From NCBI RefSeq assembly GCF_007065885.1, contig NZ_CP041409.1, positions 1,287,501 through 1,351,500 of the forward strand: a DNA stretch of 64,000 nucleotides. Direction: 5' to 3'. This document shows positions 8,996-18,228 of the stretch, one piece after another. Origin of the DNA: Altererythrobacter sp. TH136 (lineage in GTDB: Bacteria > Pseudomonadota > Alphaproteobacteria > Sphingomonadales > Sphingomonadaceae). The notes under the pieces were generated by a model that saw only the letters and a list, made by a program, of their open reading frames with translations, was not told the DNA's origin and did not search any database. Every line of letters starts with the position of its first letter. Position 1 is the stretch's first letter. The position numbers were made by a program, and so were the translations under genes.

Positions 8996-9609
8996 AGACC
9001 GGGACCGTAAGTTTCCGATTGCGGGGCAGCCTTGCGCGCCGCTTCCGCGCGGTCGATCTCCGCTGTGACCCCGGCCGAACCGCCCATGAGTTTCGCGTAT
9101 TCGCGCGCCGAGCGTCCCGAAGTGTCGGCCCGATCAGCGCTTGCGCCGTGCTGCAGCAGCAGCCGGATCATTGGGACGTCGCGCCGATGCACCGCCGCGA
9201 TCAGCGGCGTTTCGCCCGACGCGTTGACGACATCGACCCGAGCGCCCCTTTTCAGGAGAAGCTCCACCCCTTCGGTAAACCCGAGACCCGCCGCCAGGGC
9301 CAGCGGGGTGACGCCTCGCTTGTCGCTCTTATTGGGATCCGCCCCGCGGTCGAGCAGGAACCGGGTCCATGTCTCGTCCCGCCGCTGCACCACGATGTGC
9401 AGCGCGGTCTCGCCAGTGGTCTGATCAGTCGTCTTGATCAGGGTGCTACCCGGTTCGCTCAAGAACTCGGTCGCCTTCGTCCCGTCGCGATCCTTGACCG
9501 CCTTCAGGAAGCTATAGCCATCGCGCATCTGTGCCGCCGCAGGCGCGGAAGCGAACATGGCGCCGAACGCCAGAAACGCGGCCAGATTGCGGAAAACGAC
9601 CCCCGGCAT
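8992..9609 (-). CDS. Secreted ankyrin-repeat protein
   Basis: A 205-residue protein with a signal peptide (hydrophobic residues 8-24, predicted cut after APAAA). About three and a half ankyrin repeats follow: GETALHIVVQ...[19 protein letters not shown]...LLKRGARVD, GETPLIAAVH...LLQHGASAD and a partial GRSAREYAKL. Ankyrin repeats mediate protein contacts, here presumably in the periplasm. Coupling to COQ9 (4-bp overlap) suggests co-expression but does not define a role. It is transcribed away from the SCO gene. Confidence 0.85.
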   Translation of the reverse strand: MPGVVFRNLAAFLAFGAMFASAPAAAQMRDGYSFLKAVKDRDGTKATEFLSEPGSTLIKTTDQTTGETALHIVVQRRDETWTRFLLDRGADPNKSDKRGVTPLALAAGLGFTEGVELLLKRGARVDVVNASGETPLIAAVHRRDVPMIRLLLQHGASADRADTSGRSAREYAKLMGGSAGVTAEIDRAEAARKAAPQSETYGPGL

Positions 9610-9688
9610 CTTTCAGCCCCTCTCTTCAAACCTTACGTAAACGCGCCAGTCGGCAACGGCGCCCTTGCCGCCCACCCGTTAGCAGACC

Positions 9689-10291
9689 ATGAACCGCCGC
9701 GCCATGCCTCGCCTCCTTACAGCAGCCCTCCTCTTTCTGTCTCTCGCGGGATGTCAGCAGTCCCCCGCGCCAGCGGACGAGCCTCCCCTGGCGGGCGCAA
9801 CGATCGGCGGTGATTTCACGCTGACCGACCAGCATGGGCAAACGAAGCGCTGGGCCGACTTCCGCGGCAAGTATGCGGTGGTGTATTTCGGCTATACCTA
9901 CTGCCCCGACATTTGCCCGACGGATGTCCAGCGAACCACGCAGGGATTGAAGGAGTTTGCCCGCGAGCACCCGGATTTGCGGGCCAAGGTCCAGCAAATC
10001 TTCATCACCATCGATCCCGAGCGGGACACCCCCCAGGTGGTCGGCCAGTTCGCCGCCGCGTTCGATCCCAAGATGGTCGCTCTCACCGGCACGCCTGAAC
10101 AGGTGCAGGCCGCTGCGGATGCCTTCAAGGTTTATCATTCCAAGGGCGAGCAGGAAGACGGCGGGGCCTATCTCGTGAACCATTCCGGCATCACGTACTT
10201 GTTCGACCCCGCCGGGCTCCCGCTCGCAACCCTGCCGACCGATCAGGGCGCATCCGCCGTGGCCAAGGAACTGGCGAAATGGGTGCGCTAA
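9689..10291 (+). CDS. SCO1/SenC-family copper chaperone lipoprotein
   Basis: A 200-residue lipoprotein: signal with lipobox LAGC (Cys near residue 22), then a thioredoxin-like SCO domain. The copper ligands are visible: the CPDIC motif (CxxxC, about residues 73-77) and the later His in VNHSG. IDPERDTPQ is a family signature. SCO proteins deliver copper to, or reduce, the CuA centre of cytochrome c oxidase on the outer face of the inner membrane. It overlaps the YcgN gene by 13 bp. Confidence 0.93.
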   Translation: MNRRAMPRLLTAALLFLSLAGCQQSPAPADEPPLAGATIGGDFTLTDQHGQTKRWADFRGKYAVVYFGYTYCPDICPTDVQRTTQGLKEFAREHPDLRAKVQQIFITIDPERDTPQVVGQFAAAFDPKMVALTGTPEQVQAAADAFKVYHSKGEQEDGGAYLVNHSGITYLFDPAGLPLATLPTDQGASAVAKELAKWVR

Positions 10292-10740
10292 GGGACGACT
10301 TCTGGAACCTGCCCCTCGCAGACCTCTCCCGCGACGAGTGGGAGGCGTTGTGCGATGGCTGCGGTCTATGCTGCCTGCATAAGCTGGAGGACGAGGATAC
10401 GGGCGAGATCGCCCATACCAACGTCGCCTGCAAGCTGCTCGACACCGGCACCGCGCTGTGCGGGGAATACCGGCACCGCAAGGCTTTCGTGCCCGATTGC
10501 ATGCGCCTGACGCCCCGCCTGGTCAAACAGGTCAGCTGGCTGCCCGAGACATGCGCCTATCGTTTGCGGGCGGACAACCAGCCGCTGGCGGAATGGCACT
10601 ATCTCGTGAGTGGCAACCGGGAGTCGGTCCACGCCGATGGCCCCGGCGTCGCGGGCCGGGTCATCAGCGAAACCGTGGCTGGGCCGCTCGAAAATCACGT
10701 CGTGGACTGGATCCGGTTGGACGAGGACGCGGACGCATGA
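10279..10740 (+). CDS. YcgN/UPF0260 cysteine-cluster protein
   Basis: A 153-residue protein with the YcgN-type cysteine cluster CDGCGLCCLHK near residue 30, followed by further Cys residues (VACKLL, ALCGEYR, VPDCMRL, ETCAYRL). This looks like a metal or Fe-S site, but the function of the family is unknown. It starts inside the end of the SCO gene and ends in an ATGA overlap with the metallopeptidase gene, so it belongs to the same transcription unit. Confidence 0.88.
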   Translation: MGALRDDFWNLPLADLSRDEWEALCDGCGLCCLHKLEDEDTGEIAHTNVACKLLDTGTALCGEYRHRKAFVPDCMRLTPRLVKQVSWLPETCAYRLRADNQPLAEWHYLVSGNRESVHADGPGVAGRVISETVAGPLENHVVDWIRLDEDADA

Positions 10741-11459
10741 TCGGCTGGCTGGCGCGCGATGCGGCCGGTCCGACAGTGGAGATAGCGGGGCGGGTCCTCC
10801 CCGTGGCGTTGCGCCGCGACGCGCGAGCCCGGCGCCTGACCCTGCGCCTTGCGCCGGACGGCAGCGAAGTGCGCCTGACGCTCCCGCGCTGGTGCCCGGA
10901 GCGCGAAGCGCTGGGGTTCGTCCGGGCGCGTACGCAATGGCTGGCAGACCAGCTCGCCCGGGTGCCGGAACAGCGCGCACCGCGCGCCGGTGGAACGATC
11001 TTCTATCGCGGAGGGGAACTGGCGATCGACCACCGAACGGTCCATCCACGCACCCCGCAGCTGGAGGACCACCGCATCGTCCTCGGCGGTCCGGCCGATC
11101 AGATCGCGCCGCGTCTTCAGCGCTGGCTCGAGCGATCGGCACAGGCGCTGCTGGTCGAAGACCTCGCCTTCTACGCCGCCCGGGCGCGGATACCGACACC
11201 GCAACTGCGGCTGAGCCGGGCGCAACGCCGCTGGGGCAGTTGCTCGACCAACGGCACGGTGCGAATCAACTGGCGGCTGGTGCAGGCGCCGGATGCGGTG
11301 CGCCGATCGGTGGTCGCGCACGAAGTCGCGCATTGCCTGCACTTCGACCATAGCCCGGCGTTTCACGCGGCGCTCGGCGAACTGTTCGAAGGCGACCTCG
11401 CGGCCGCAGACGCATGGATTAAGGCGCACGGCCTCTCACTTTACGCCAGCTTCGGCTAG
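10737..11459 (+). CDS. YgjP/DUF45-type zinc metallopeptidase
   Basis: A 240-residue protein. The zinc motif HEVAHCLHFDHSPAFH (HExxH plus a distal His) lies near residue 193, preceded by the family signature RWGSCSTNGTVRINWRLV. These SprT/YgjP-like (DUF45) proteins are predicted cytosolic metallopeptidases and often sit near restriction or housekeeping genes. The substrate is unknown. ATG 10737 overlaps the upstream stop as ATGA and fits the family start. Confidence 0.88.
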   Translation: MIGWLARDAAGPTVEIAGRVLPVALRRDARARRLTLRLAPDGSEVRLTLPRWCPEREALGFVRARTQWLADQLARVPEQRAPRAGGTIFYRGGELAIDHRTVHPRTPQLEDHRIVLGGPADQIAPRLQRWLERSAQALLVEDLAFYAARARIPTPQLRLSRAQRRWGSCSTNGTVRINWRLVQAPDAVRRSVVAHEVAHCLHFDHSPAFHAALGELFEGDLAAADAWIKAHGLSLYASFG

Positions 11460-11492
11460 GCGAAGGCGGAACCAGCTCCTAGATTGGGTGCC

Positions 11493-12077
11493 ATGCGGAT
11501 CATCCAGCGCCTCAACCCCGGTCCGGGCATCGCCGATTTCTGGACCGAGTTCAAACGGCCCAATCCATACCGGTGGCCGATCCTCGGCGGCTCTGCGCTG
11601 CTGACCGCGTCCCTCATGTTGCTGCTGAGCGATCGCGCCGCGGACTTCGACTGGCTGGTGGGCGCCGCGCTGGCGCTGATCGCGGGAGTTGCCATTGCCG
11701 CGGCCATCGCCGAGCACGTGCGAATCCGCGTCGGGGTGCTCGCGCTCGCGGGGCTGATGACCTTCACCTTGATGTATCAGTTCACCAAGGAGCGGGTGAT
11801 CGTCCCGCCCCGGCCGCCGGAGGTGACCTTCATCTCCACCTTTGCCGATGGCCGCAGCGATGCGGAAATCCAGGCGTCGAACATCGCCAATCAGGCGGTA
11901 CAGGACCGCTGGCAGGCCGAGCTGGCCCGGCGCGAGGAAGAGGCGAAGGATGCTTACCGCGCGCTCGGCCGGGCGACCGGGCTCGATGTGGATGCGATGG
12001 AACGCGAGATCGCCCGTCAGGAAGCGCAAGCGCAACCCAGTGCTAGCGCCAGCGGAGCCGCCCGCCCTGCCCGATGA
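11493..12077 (+). CDS. Conserved membrane protein of unknown function
   Basis: I do not recognise a named family. The 194-residue protein has three hydrophobic segments in its first half (about residues 29-46, 52-70 and 75-92). A cytosolic or periplasmic tail with a charged helix follows (QAELARREEEAKDAYRALGR), then an Ala/Ser-rich end. The start could be ATG 11493 or TTG 11484; neither has a strong ribosome-binding site. Its 3' end overlaps the ribD start by 38 bp, which suggests translational coupling to ribD. Confidence 0.65.
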   Translation: MRIIQRLNPGPGIADFWTEFKRPNPYRWPILGGSALLTASLMLLLSDRAADFDWLVGAALALIAGVAIAAAIAEHVRIRVGVLALAGLMTFTLMYQFTKERVIVPPRPPEVTFISTFADGRSDAEIQASNIANQAVQDRWQAELARREEEAKDAYRALGRATGLDVDAMEREIARQEAQAQPSASASGAARPAR

Positions 12078-13041
12078 TCCGCAGTGGCTCGCTGCTGCGG
12101 CACGGCTGGCGGCCCGCGGGCGCGGGCTGACCCGGCCGAACCCGGCGGTCGGCTGCATTATCGTCCGCGATGACCAGGTGCTGGCGCGCGGCTGGACCGC
12201 GCCGGGCGGGCGTCCGCATGCCGAAGCCATCGCGCTGCGAGCCGCCGGCGACCGCGCATACGGGGCGACCGTTTACGTCACGCTGGAGCCTTGCGCGCAT
12301 TTGTCGGCACGGGGGCCAGCGTGCGCGGACCTGCTGGTCGCGGCGCGCCCCGCGCGCGTGGTCGTGGGGGTCGAGGATCCAGACCCGCGCACCGCCGGCA
12401 GTGGACTTGCCCGGTTGCGCGACGCCGGGATCGCTGCCGAACTGGTCCGGTCCGCCGCTGCAGCGGATAGCCTGGAAGGGTACCTGACCCGCGCCCGGCT
12501 GGGCCGGCCGCATGTCACTTTGAAATTGGCCATGTCCCTCGATGGATGCATCGCGCTTGGCGATGGTACCAGCCAGTGGATCACGGGCCCCAAGGCGCGG
12601 GCGCATGTCCACGCCCGGCGCGCCCGGGCCGATGCGATCCTGGTCGGGGGCGGAACGTGGCGCGTGGATGCGCCGCGCCTCGACGTCCGGCTCCCCGGGC
12701 TGGAGCATCGCTCGCCGGAGCGGTGGGTGCTGAGCCGCCAGGCTGCCGACGGAGCGCAGACCATCGCCGCGCCCGATGACATCCGGTCAATGGACGGCGT
12801 GCACTACCTTTACATCGAGGGCGGCGCGCGGACGGCGGCGGCATTTCTGTCGGTCGATCTCATCGATCGGCTGGAGATTTATCATGCTCCGATCGTCATC
12901 GGCGATGGCTTGCGGGCTTTGACCTCCCTTGGCGTGTCCGACTTGGCAGCGACTCACGGACGCTGGGCTGTCACCGAGCAGGCCCGGGTTGGCAGCGACC
13001 AGTTCACCGCTTATCGCCGCGTCCGAGAAGGAGAGGCCTGA
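12040..13041 (+). CDS. ribD: RibD, bifunctional riboflavin deaminase/reductase
   Basis: A 333-residue protein with an N-terminal CMP/dCMP-type deaminase domain: zinc ligand HAE at residue 60, and PCAHLSARGPAC with Cys at about 85 and 95. A C-terminal RibD reductase domain follows (LKLAMSLDGCIALGDGTSQW, ARADAILVGGGT). It catalyses deamination and then side-chain reduction of the pyrimidine intermediate in riboflavin synthesis. GTG 12040 is the only well-placed in-frame start ahead of the domain; no strong ribosome-binding site precedes it. The TGA overlaps the ribE ATG by one base. Confidence 0.92.
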   Translation: MLAPAEPPALPDDPQWLAAAARLAARGRGLTRPNPAVGCIIVRDDQVLARGWTAPGGRPHAEAIALRAAGDRAYGATVYVTLEPCAHLSARGPACADLLVAARPARVVVGVEDPDPRTAGSGLARLRDAGIAAELVRSAAAADSLEGYLTRARLGRPHVTLKLAMSLDGCIALGDGTSQWITGPKARAHVHARRARADAILVGGGTWRVDAPRLDVRLPGLEHRSPERWVLSRQAADGAQTIAAPDDIRSMDGVHYLYIEGGARTAAAFLSVDLIDRLEIYHAPIVIGDGLRALTSLGVSDLAATHGRWAVTEQARVGSDQFTAYRRVREGEA

Positions 13042-13658
13042 TGTTCACCGGTATCGTCACTGCCGTCGGCACTATCGAGAGCGTCGAGCAGCGCGGCGAC
13101 ATGCGGGTGCGGATTGCCTGTCCGTGGGATCCCGATCGGATCACCATCGGTGCCTCGATCGCCTGCGCCGGCGTGTGCCTGACGGTGGTCGAGCGCGGCG
13201 GGGAGGCGGGCGACGCGTGGTTCGCAGTCGACGTCTCGGCCGAGACTGTCAGCCGCACCGCCCGCGGCATGTGGCACCAAGGCGCGCGCATCAATCTCGA
13301 ACCGTCGCTCAAGGTCGGTGACGAACTGGGCGGGCACATCGTCTCAGGGCACGTGGACGCGGTAGGCGAGGTGGCCAACTGGGAACCGGAGGGCGATTCC
13401 ATGCGGGTAACCGTGCTCGCCCCGCGCGAACTCGCGCCGTTCATCGCCGCCAAGGGCTCGATCACGGTCGACGGCGTATCGCTGACGGTCAATTCGGTGG
13501 AAGATCGGAGCAACGGCTCGGTCCATTTCGGGCTCAACATCATCCCGCACACCGCTGAGGTCACCACGCTGGGGGAATTGGCCCAAGGGTCCGAGGTCAA
13601 CCTCGAGATCGACACCGTCGCGCGCTATCTTCAGCGGCTCGAAAGCCTGCGCGCCTAG
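13041..13658 (+). CDS. ribE: Riboflavin synthase, alpha subunit
   Basis: A 205-residue protein with two lumazine-binding repeats. The first begins MFTGIVTAVGTIES and the second begins near GGHIVSGHVDAVGEV. It dismutates two molecules of 6,7-dimethyl-8-ribityllumazine to riboflavin. The start overlaps the ribD stop (TGATG), with AAGGAGAGG upstream. It converges on the response-regulator gene, and the two stop codons share bases. ribBA and ribH are not in the window after it. Confidence 0.95.
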   Translation: MFTGIVTAVGTIESVEQRGDMRVRIACPWDPDRITIGASIACAGVCLTVVERGGEAGDAWFAVDVSAETVSRTARGMWHQGARINLEPSLKVGDELGGHIVSGHVDAVGEVANWEPEGDSMRVTVLAPRELAPFIAAKGSITVDGVSLTVNSVEDRSNGSVHFGLNIIPHTAEVTTLGELAQGSEVNLEIDTVARYLQRLESLRA

Positions 13659-14065
13659 AGGGCCCGCTCTTCGGGTGGCTTGGGCGCCTCGCGGGTGCGG
13701 GACCATTCGAGCAACTGATTGACCATGCTGACCAGCCGCTCGGGCTCGAACGGCTTGCGCAGATAACCGTTGGCGCCTGCCTGGCGAGCGATCGCCTCAT
13801 CCTCAGCGGATCGCCGGGCGGTCAGTACTAGGATCGGAATGGCGTAGAGCTCGGGATCGCGGCGGACGATCTTGATCAACTCGGACCCGCTTATCTGCGG
13901 CATCGCCATGTCCACGATCGCGAGATCCGGCTTGCGGCGACGCAGCGCGCGCAGGGCATCCTCGCCGTCGCCCAGCACCCCGACCGCGTGACCTGCATCC
14001 AGCAGCGTGGCCTGGACCAGCTCGCCCATCAGCGAATCGTCTTCGGCATAGAAGATCAACGCCAT
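13655..14065 (-). CDS. Single-domain response regulator (CheY-like receiver)
   Basis: A 136-residue stand-alone receiver domain. Acidic pair EDD near residue 9, phospho-acceptor Asp in AIVDMAMPQ (about residue 53), Thr in LVLTARRS, and Lys in LRKPFEPE. It has no DNA-binding output domain, so it probably acts by protein contact, like CheY or DivK. No kinase is encoded nearby. ATG 14063-14065 is chosen because GGGAG lies about 8 nt upstream. It starts 4 bp after dut and is probably the last gene of coaBC-dut-RR. Confidence 0.88.
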   Translation of the reverse strand: MALIFYAEDDSLMGELVQATLLDAGHAVGVLGDGEDALRALRRRKPDLAIVDMAMPQISGSELIKIVRRDPELYAIPILVLTARRSAEDEAIARQAGANGYLRKPFEPERLVSMVNQLLEWSRTREAPKPPEERAL

Positions 14066-14069
14066 CCGC

Positions 14070-14537
14070 TCACTCCCGTGAGAGGCGCGCGTGTCCACCG
14101 GTCGAGCCGAACCCGCCCGATCCGCGCTCGGTGTCGGACAGCTGCGAAACCTCGTGCCAGTCCGCCCGCAGGACAGGCGCCAGCACGAGCTGTGCGATCC
14201 GGTCTCCGCGTTCGATGGCGAATGATTCCGCGCCGTGGTTGATCAGGATGATTTTAAGCTCGCCGCGGTAATCGCTGTCGATCGTGCCGGGCGCGTTCGG
14301 CACGCTGATACCGTGCTTGAGCGCCAGGCCCGAACGCGGGCGCACCTGGATTTCGAACCCGGCCGGGATGGCGAGCGCCAATCCGGTGGCAACGGCGTGG
14401 CGGGCGCCGGGCGCGATGGTCACCTGTTCCGCGGCAAGGACGTCCATCCCCGCCGCGCCGCCGGTTGCGTAAGCGGGCAATGCCAGCCCTACGCCGTGCG
14501 GCAGTCGCTTTACCTCGACGCCAATTGCCTCACTCAT
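14070..14537 (-). CDS. dut: dUTP diphosphatase
   Basis: A 155-residue trimeric-type dUTPase with all five motifs: [32 protein letters not shown] (catalytic Asp), [10 protein letters not shown] and the C-terminal [10 protein letters not shown] arm. It hydrolyses dUTP to dUMP, which keeps uracil out of DNA and feeds thymidylate synthesis. Its start overlaps the coaBC end by 8 bp, a common alphaproteobacterial arrangement. Confidence 0.96.
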   Translation of the reverse strand: MSEAIGVEVKRLPHGVGLALPAYATGGAAGMDVLAAEQVTIAPGARHAVATGLALAIPAGFEIQVRPRSGLALKHGISVPNAPGTIDSDYRGELKIILINHGAESFAIERGDRIAQLVLAPVLRADWHEVSQLSDTERGSGGFGSTGGHARLSRE

Positions 14538-16137
14538 CGCGAGGATCGATCCTGTCGAGCGCCTTCGCCAGCCGCTCGGCGAGTGCCAGCGCGACGTCGT
14601 TCTTGGCCATCGGCGGCAGGTCCTCGATCCCCTCGCTCGTGACGATATGCACCGTGTTGGCATCGCCCCCCATGACGTCTCCCGACACGTCGTTGGCGAC
14701 GATCCAGTCCGCCGCCTTGCGCTTGCGCTTCACGATCGCGTTTTGCACCACGTCCTCGGTTTCCGCGGCGAAACCGACCAGCAGCTTGGGCCGCTGCTTG
14801 CCACTGGCGACCTGCGCCAGGATGTCGGGGTTCTCCGTCAGCAGCAGCGCCGGCGGGGCGGACCCGCGCTTCTTCATCTTTTCGGGCGCGTAATCCTTGC
14901 TCCGCCAATCGGCGACCGCGGCCACCATTACCGCCGCATCGACCGGCAGCGTCTGCTTGACCGCTTCGGCCATCTCGCGCGCGGACTCGACGTCGATGCG
15001 ATCGACCCCTGATGGGGTCGGCAGCGACACCGGTCCAGCGATCAGCGTGACCCTGGCACCCAGGGCGGCAGCGGCGGCCGCGATGGCGAAACCCTGCTTC
15101 CCGCTCGACCGGTTGGCGATGTAGCGCACCGGATCGATCGGTTCGTGAGTCGGACCGGCCGTGACCAGTACGTGGCGGCCGTAGAGTGGGCGGTGCACCG
15201 GATCGATGTCGAAGTCGGGCTGTCCGGATAGCGGATCGGGCAGCGCCTCGGGCAGTTGCTCGCCGGCACCGGTAAGCACCGTGTGGTTGAGGGCCGCGGC
15301 GTCCGTCGGCGGAGCGGCCCGCGCCTTGCCTTTCTTGGCCATCAACGGGGACGACAAATCCGGCGTTCGAGCATGCTCGTCCTCCTCCACGGGGGGCAGC
15401 GGCGCGGCCAGGTCATCGTCACCGTCGGACGGCTGCCGCAGCGCGGTCGTGCGCGGCACGAGGGAGGAAAGCAGCGAGCTCAGACGCCCGCCGCCGTCCA
15501 CCTCGGCCTCGGGCTCCAGCGCCTCGACCAGCCCGCCTTCGCAATCGGCAACCAGGCCGAACCGCGCGGCGATCTCCGCCCATACTACTTCGGGATCGGG
15601 CAGGCGACCGGGGCCAAACTCGCCGCACGCCATCGGGCCCTCGTCGGGCTCCATCACGTCAACGCCCGCTTCGCGCAGCCAGGCCACGTTGCGGCGGGTG
15701 GCCTCGTGCAGCCACATCTTCACGTTCATCGCGGGAACCGCGAGCACCGGCTTGTCGGTCGCCAGGATCAGCGTGGTGGCTAGATCGTCCGCGATGCCGG
15801 CCGCCATCTTGGCGAGCAGGTCCGCCGTCGCGGGACAGACCACGACCAGATCGGCCGCGCGGCTGAGCTGGATGTGGCCCATCTCGACCTCGTCCTTCAG
15901 GTCGAACAGGCTGGTATAGACCTTGTTCTCGCTCAGCGCCGCCAGCGCCAGCGGGGTGACGAACTGGCTCCCGCCTTCCGTCAGCACGCAGGTGACTTCG
16001 CCCCCGCCGCGACGGATCAAGCGCACCAGCTCGCACGATTTGTACGCAGCGATCCCGCCGCCGATCACGAGCAGGACCTTGGGCCCGCTCAAACGAGACG
16101 GCTCGCGGTGCGGTCGCTGACCGACCAGCTCGTGCAT
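14530..16137 (-). CDS. coaBC: CoaBC, phosphopantothenoylcysteine synthetase/decarboxylase with a long linker
   Basis: A bifunctional coenzyme A enzyme of 535 residues, against about 400 for the family. The N-terminal CoaC flavoprotein domain (about 18-195) shows GGGIAAYKS, the catalytic-His segment [17 protein letters not shown] and [12 protein letters not shown]. The C-terminal CoaB domain (from about 315) shows [27 protein letters not shown] and the Lys-rich [17 protein letters not shown]. About 115 extra low-complexity residues separate them (about 200-312). Both active sites look intact. It begins the coaBC-dut-RR operon. Confidence 0.94.
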   Translation of the reverse strand: MHELVGQRPHREPSRLSGPKVLLVIGGGIAAYKSCELVRLIRRGGGEVTCVLTEGGSQFVTPLALAALSENKVYTSLFDLKDEVEMGHIQLSRAADLVVVCPATADLLAKMAAGIADDLATTLILATDKPVLAVPAMNVKMWLHEATRRNVAWLREAGVDVMEPDEGPMACGEFGPGRLPDPEVVWAEIAARFGLVADCEGGLVEALEPEAEVDGGGRLSSLLSSLVPRTTALRQPSDGDDDLAAPLPPVEEDEHARTPDLSSPLMAKKGKARAAPPTDAAALNHTVLTGAGEQLPEALPDPLSGQPDFDIDPVHRPLYGRHVLVTAGPTHEPIDPVRYIANRSSGKQGFAIAAAAAALGARVTLIAGPVSLPTPSGVDRIDVESAREMAEAVKQTLPVDAAVMVAAVADWRSKDYAPEKMKKRGSAPPALLLTENPDILAQVASGKQRPKLLVGFAAETEDVVQNAIVKRKRKAADWIVANDVSGDVMGGDANTVHIVTSEGIEDLPPMAKNDVALALAERLAKALDRIDPRDE

Positions 16138-16279
16138 GAAACCCCTCGCATCACCACCATTGCGCCAGGATAGCCAAGGCGCACAATCCGCGCCAGCCCT
16201 AGGGGGGCGGTGGTTAAGATTGCGCTAGCGCAAGTTTGGCGCGTCCTTCACAAGACCTGCAATCCGAGGGGGAAACACC

Positions 16280-16663
16280 ATGCGCCTGATCCTGACCGCC
16301 CTGATCTTCATCGAAGGGCTGTTCTTCCTTGTCATGGGGCTCGGCTTCCTGGTGATGCCCGCCAGCACCGTGACCAGCTTCCACCTCGCGCCCGACGGGG
16401 CAGGCGGACTGGCCGTGCTGCGGGCCGATTTCCCGGCGTTGTTCTTCGTCGGCGGCGGGGCGATGATCTGGGGCGCGTGGAAGCGCAACGGGGACTTGCT
16501 GCTGGTGCCCGCGGCGATCTTCGGCATCGCGCTGCTCGGCCGGTTCGTCAGCCTGCTGGCCGACGGGCCTTACCCGCAGTTCTGGTCACCGATGATTGTC
16601 GAGGCGATCGCGGTCATCCTCTCGCTTGTCGGCGGCCGCGTGCTGCCTCACCGGCTGACGTGA
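16280..16663 (+). CDS. DUF4345-like small membrane protein
   Basis: A 127-residue integral membrane protein with four hydrophobic segments (about residues 2-27, 46-65, 72-90 and 103-120). The pattern resembles the DUF4345 family, whose function is unknown. A good ribosome-binding site (GAGGGGGAA) precedes ATG 16280. It lies alone between two minus-strand operons and converges on ubiB with a 4-bp gap. Confidence 0.6.
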   Translation: MRLILTALIFIEGLFFLVMGLGFLVMPASTVTSFHLAPDGAGGLAVLRADFPALFFVGGGAMIWGAWKRNGDLLLVPAAIFGIALLGRFVSLLADGPYPQFWSPMIVEAIAVILSLVGGRVLPHRLT

Positions 16664-16667
16664 GCGA

Positions 16668-18227
16668 TCAAGTCAGCAACCCGCCCAGCGAAGCGGCAGC
16701 CACAGCCGCGCCACCGGCCACTGCGGCCAGAAGATAACCGGGCCAGCGCGGTCGTCCCAGGCTCCGCTCCCACATCAGCGGGATGACCGGCAGCGGCGGC
16801 GGCTCGGGCGCCCCGCCGCGCGCGGGATAGCGCTCCTCGATCCGGCGGACGAGTTCGGGCAGCCGGAACAGCGTCTCGACATCGGTGCGCAGCCGATCGG
16901 CCAGCGCGGCTTCCGGGCCCAGTTCGTCGCGGATCCATTCGCGCACGAACGGTGCCGAGACCTCCCACATGTTGATCGACGGATCGAGACTGGTGGCGAG
17001 ACCCTCGACCATCACCATCGTCTTTTGCAGCAACAGCAGGTGCGGCTGGGTCTGCATGTCGAAGTCGCGAGTGATGGCAAACAACCCGTCGAGCATCTGC
17101 CCGACGCTGAGCTCGCTGACCGGCTTCCCGCGCATCGGCTCACCCACCGCGCGCAGTGCGGTCGCGAATTCGTCGACCGAGTGGTAGGCCGGGACGTACT
17201 GCGCTTCGAAATGAATTTCGGCCACGCGCTTGTAGTTGCCGGTGGTCAGGCCATACAGGATCTCCGCCAGCCACTGGCGCGCGCGCCGGTCGATCCTGCC
17301 CATGATGCCAAAGTCGATCGCCACGATCGTTCCGTCGGCGCGCACGAACAGGTTACCCTGGTGCATGTCGGCGTGGAAGAACCCGGCGCTGATCGCCTGC
17401 TGCAGGAACGCGAGCACCAGCCGGCGGGCAAGCGCGGGGAGGTCGTGACCCGCCGCGATGAGCGCGGCACGATCGGAAATCTTGACGCCGTCGATCCACT
17501 CGATCGTCATCACCCGGCCGTTGGTGCGATCCCAGTCGATCGTCGGGATGCAGTACCCGTCAAAGCCCCGCATCGCGTCAGCCAGTTCCGAAGCGCTGGC
17601 GGCTTCCCGGCGCAGGTCAAGCTCGCGGTTGGTCCAGCGCTTGAAATTGGCGATAGTGAGCCGAGGGCGCAGGCGCGATGCCTCCCCGCCCATCGCCTCC
17701 AGATGCGCGGCCGCCCATTCATAGGTCGCGATGTCCCGCGCCAGCTTGTCGCGGATCCCGGGCCGCTGCACCTTGATCGCGACCGTTCGCCCTTCGGTCG
17801 TCACCGCGCGGTGCACCTGCGCGATTGAAGCGGACCCGACCGGGACCGGGTCGATCGAGGCGAACAGCGACGCCACCGGCGCATCGAAGCTGCGCGCGAT
17901 CTCGGCCTCGATCGCCGCGAATGGGACCGGGGGCAGGCTGTCTTGCAAGGCCAACAGGTTATGCGCCGCCTCTTCGCCGACAAGATCGGGCCGGGTAGCG
18001 AGCGACTGACCAAGCTTGATGGCCGCCGGTCCGATCTTCTGGAACGCGGCTGCATAGTCGGGCTGCCCCGCCTTGCTGGTCAGCGCGGCCCAGCGCGCCA
18101 GGCGCGCCATCCGCGACACCGGTGCCGGAGTGTTGGGATCGGTTTCGATCCCCACGAGCGCGCGATGACGGGCCGCCGTCATGCCCCACAGAAACAGCCG
18201 CCAGATGTGCGTTGCCGGACGGGTCAC
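16668..18227 (-). CDS. ubiB: UbiB, atypical kinase/ATPase of ubiquinone biosynthesis
   Basis: A 519-residue ABC1/UbiB protein. It carries the KxGQ motif (AAIKLGQSLATRPD), Ala-rich-loop region SASIAQVHRA, ATP-site VAIKVQRPG, catalytic HADMHQGNLF and DFGIMGRID, and one or two C-terminal membrane helices. UbiB is needed for coenzyme Q synthesis; its ATPase activity probably helps extract lipid intermediates. GTG 18227 is chosen because it follows the ubiE stop by 1 bp and matches the family start. An upstream ATG at 18296 would overlap ubiE. Confidence 0.95.
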   Translation of the reverse strand: MTRPATHIWRLFLWGMTAARHRALVGIETDPNTPAPVSRMARLARWAALTSKAGQPDYAAAFQKIGPAAIKLGQSLATRPDLVGEEAAHNLLALQDSLPPVPFAAIEAEIARSFDAPVASLFASIDPVPVGSASIAQVHRAVTTEGRTVAIKVQRPGIRDKLARDIATYEWAAAHLEAMGGEASRLRPRLTIANFKRWTNRELDLRREAASASELADAMRGFDGYCIPTIDWDRTNGRVMTIEWIDGVKISDRAALIAAGHDLPALARRLVLAFLQQAISAGFFHADMHQGNLFVRADGTIVAIDFGIMGRIDRRARQWLAEILYGLTTGNYKRVAEIHFEAQYVPAYHSVDEFATALRAVGEPMRGKPVSELSVGQMLDGLFAITRDFDMQTQPHLLLLQKTMVMVEGLATSLDPSINMWEVSAPFVREWIRDELGPEAALADRLRTDVETLFRLPELVRRIEERYPARGGAPEPPPLPVIPLMWERSLGRPRWPGYLLAAVAGGAAVAAASLGGLLT

Positions 18228-18228
18228 G

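Noticed and set aside
11900-12039. FMN riboswitch in front of ribD
   Set aside because: ribD starts inside the preceding coding sequence, leaving no leader for an RFN element.
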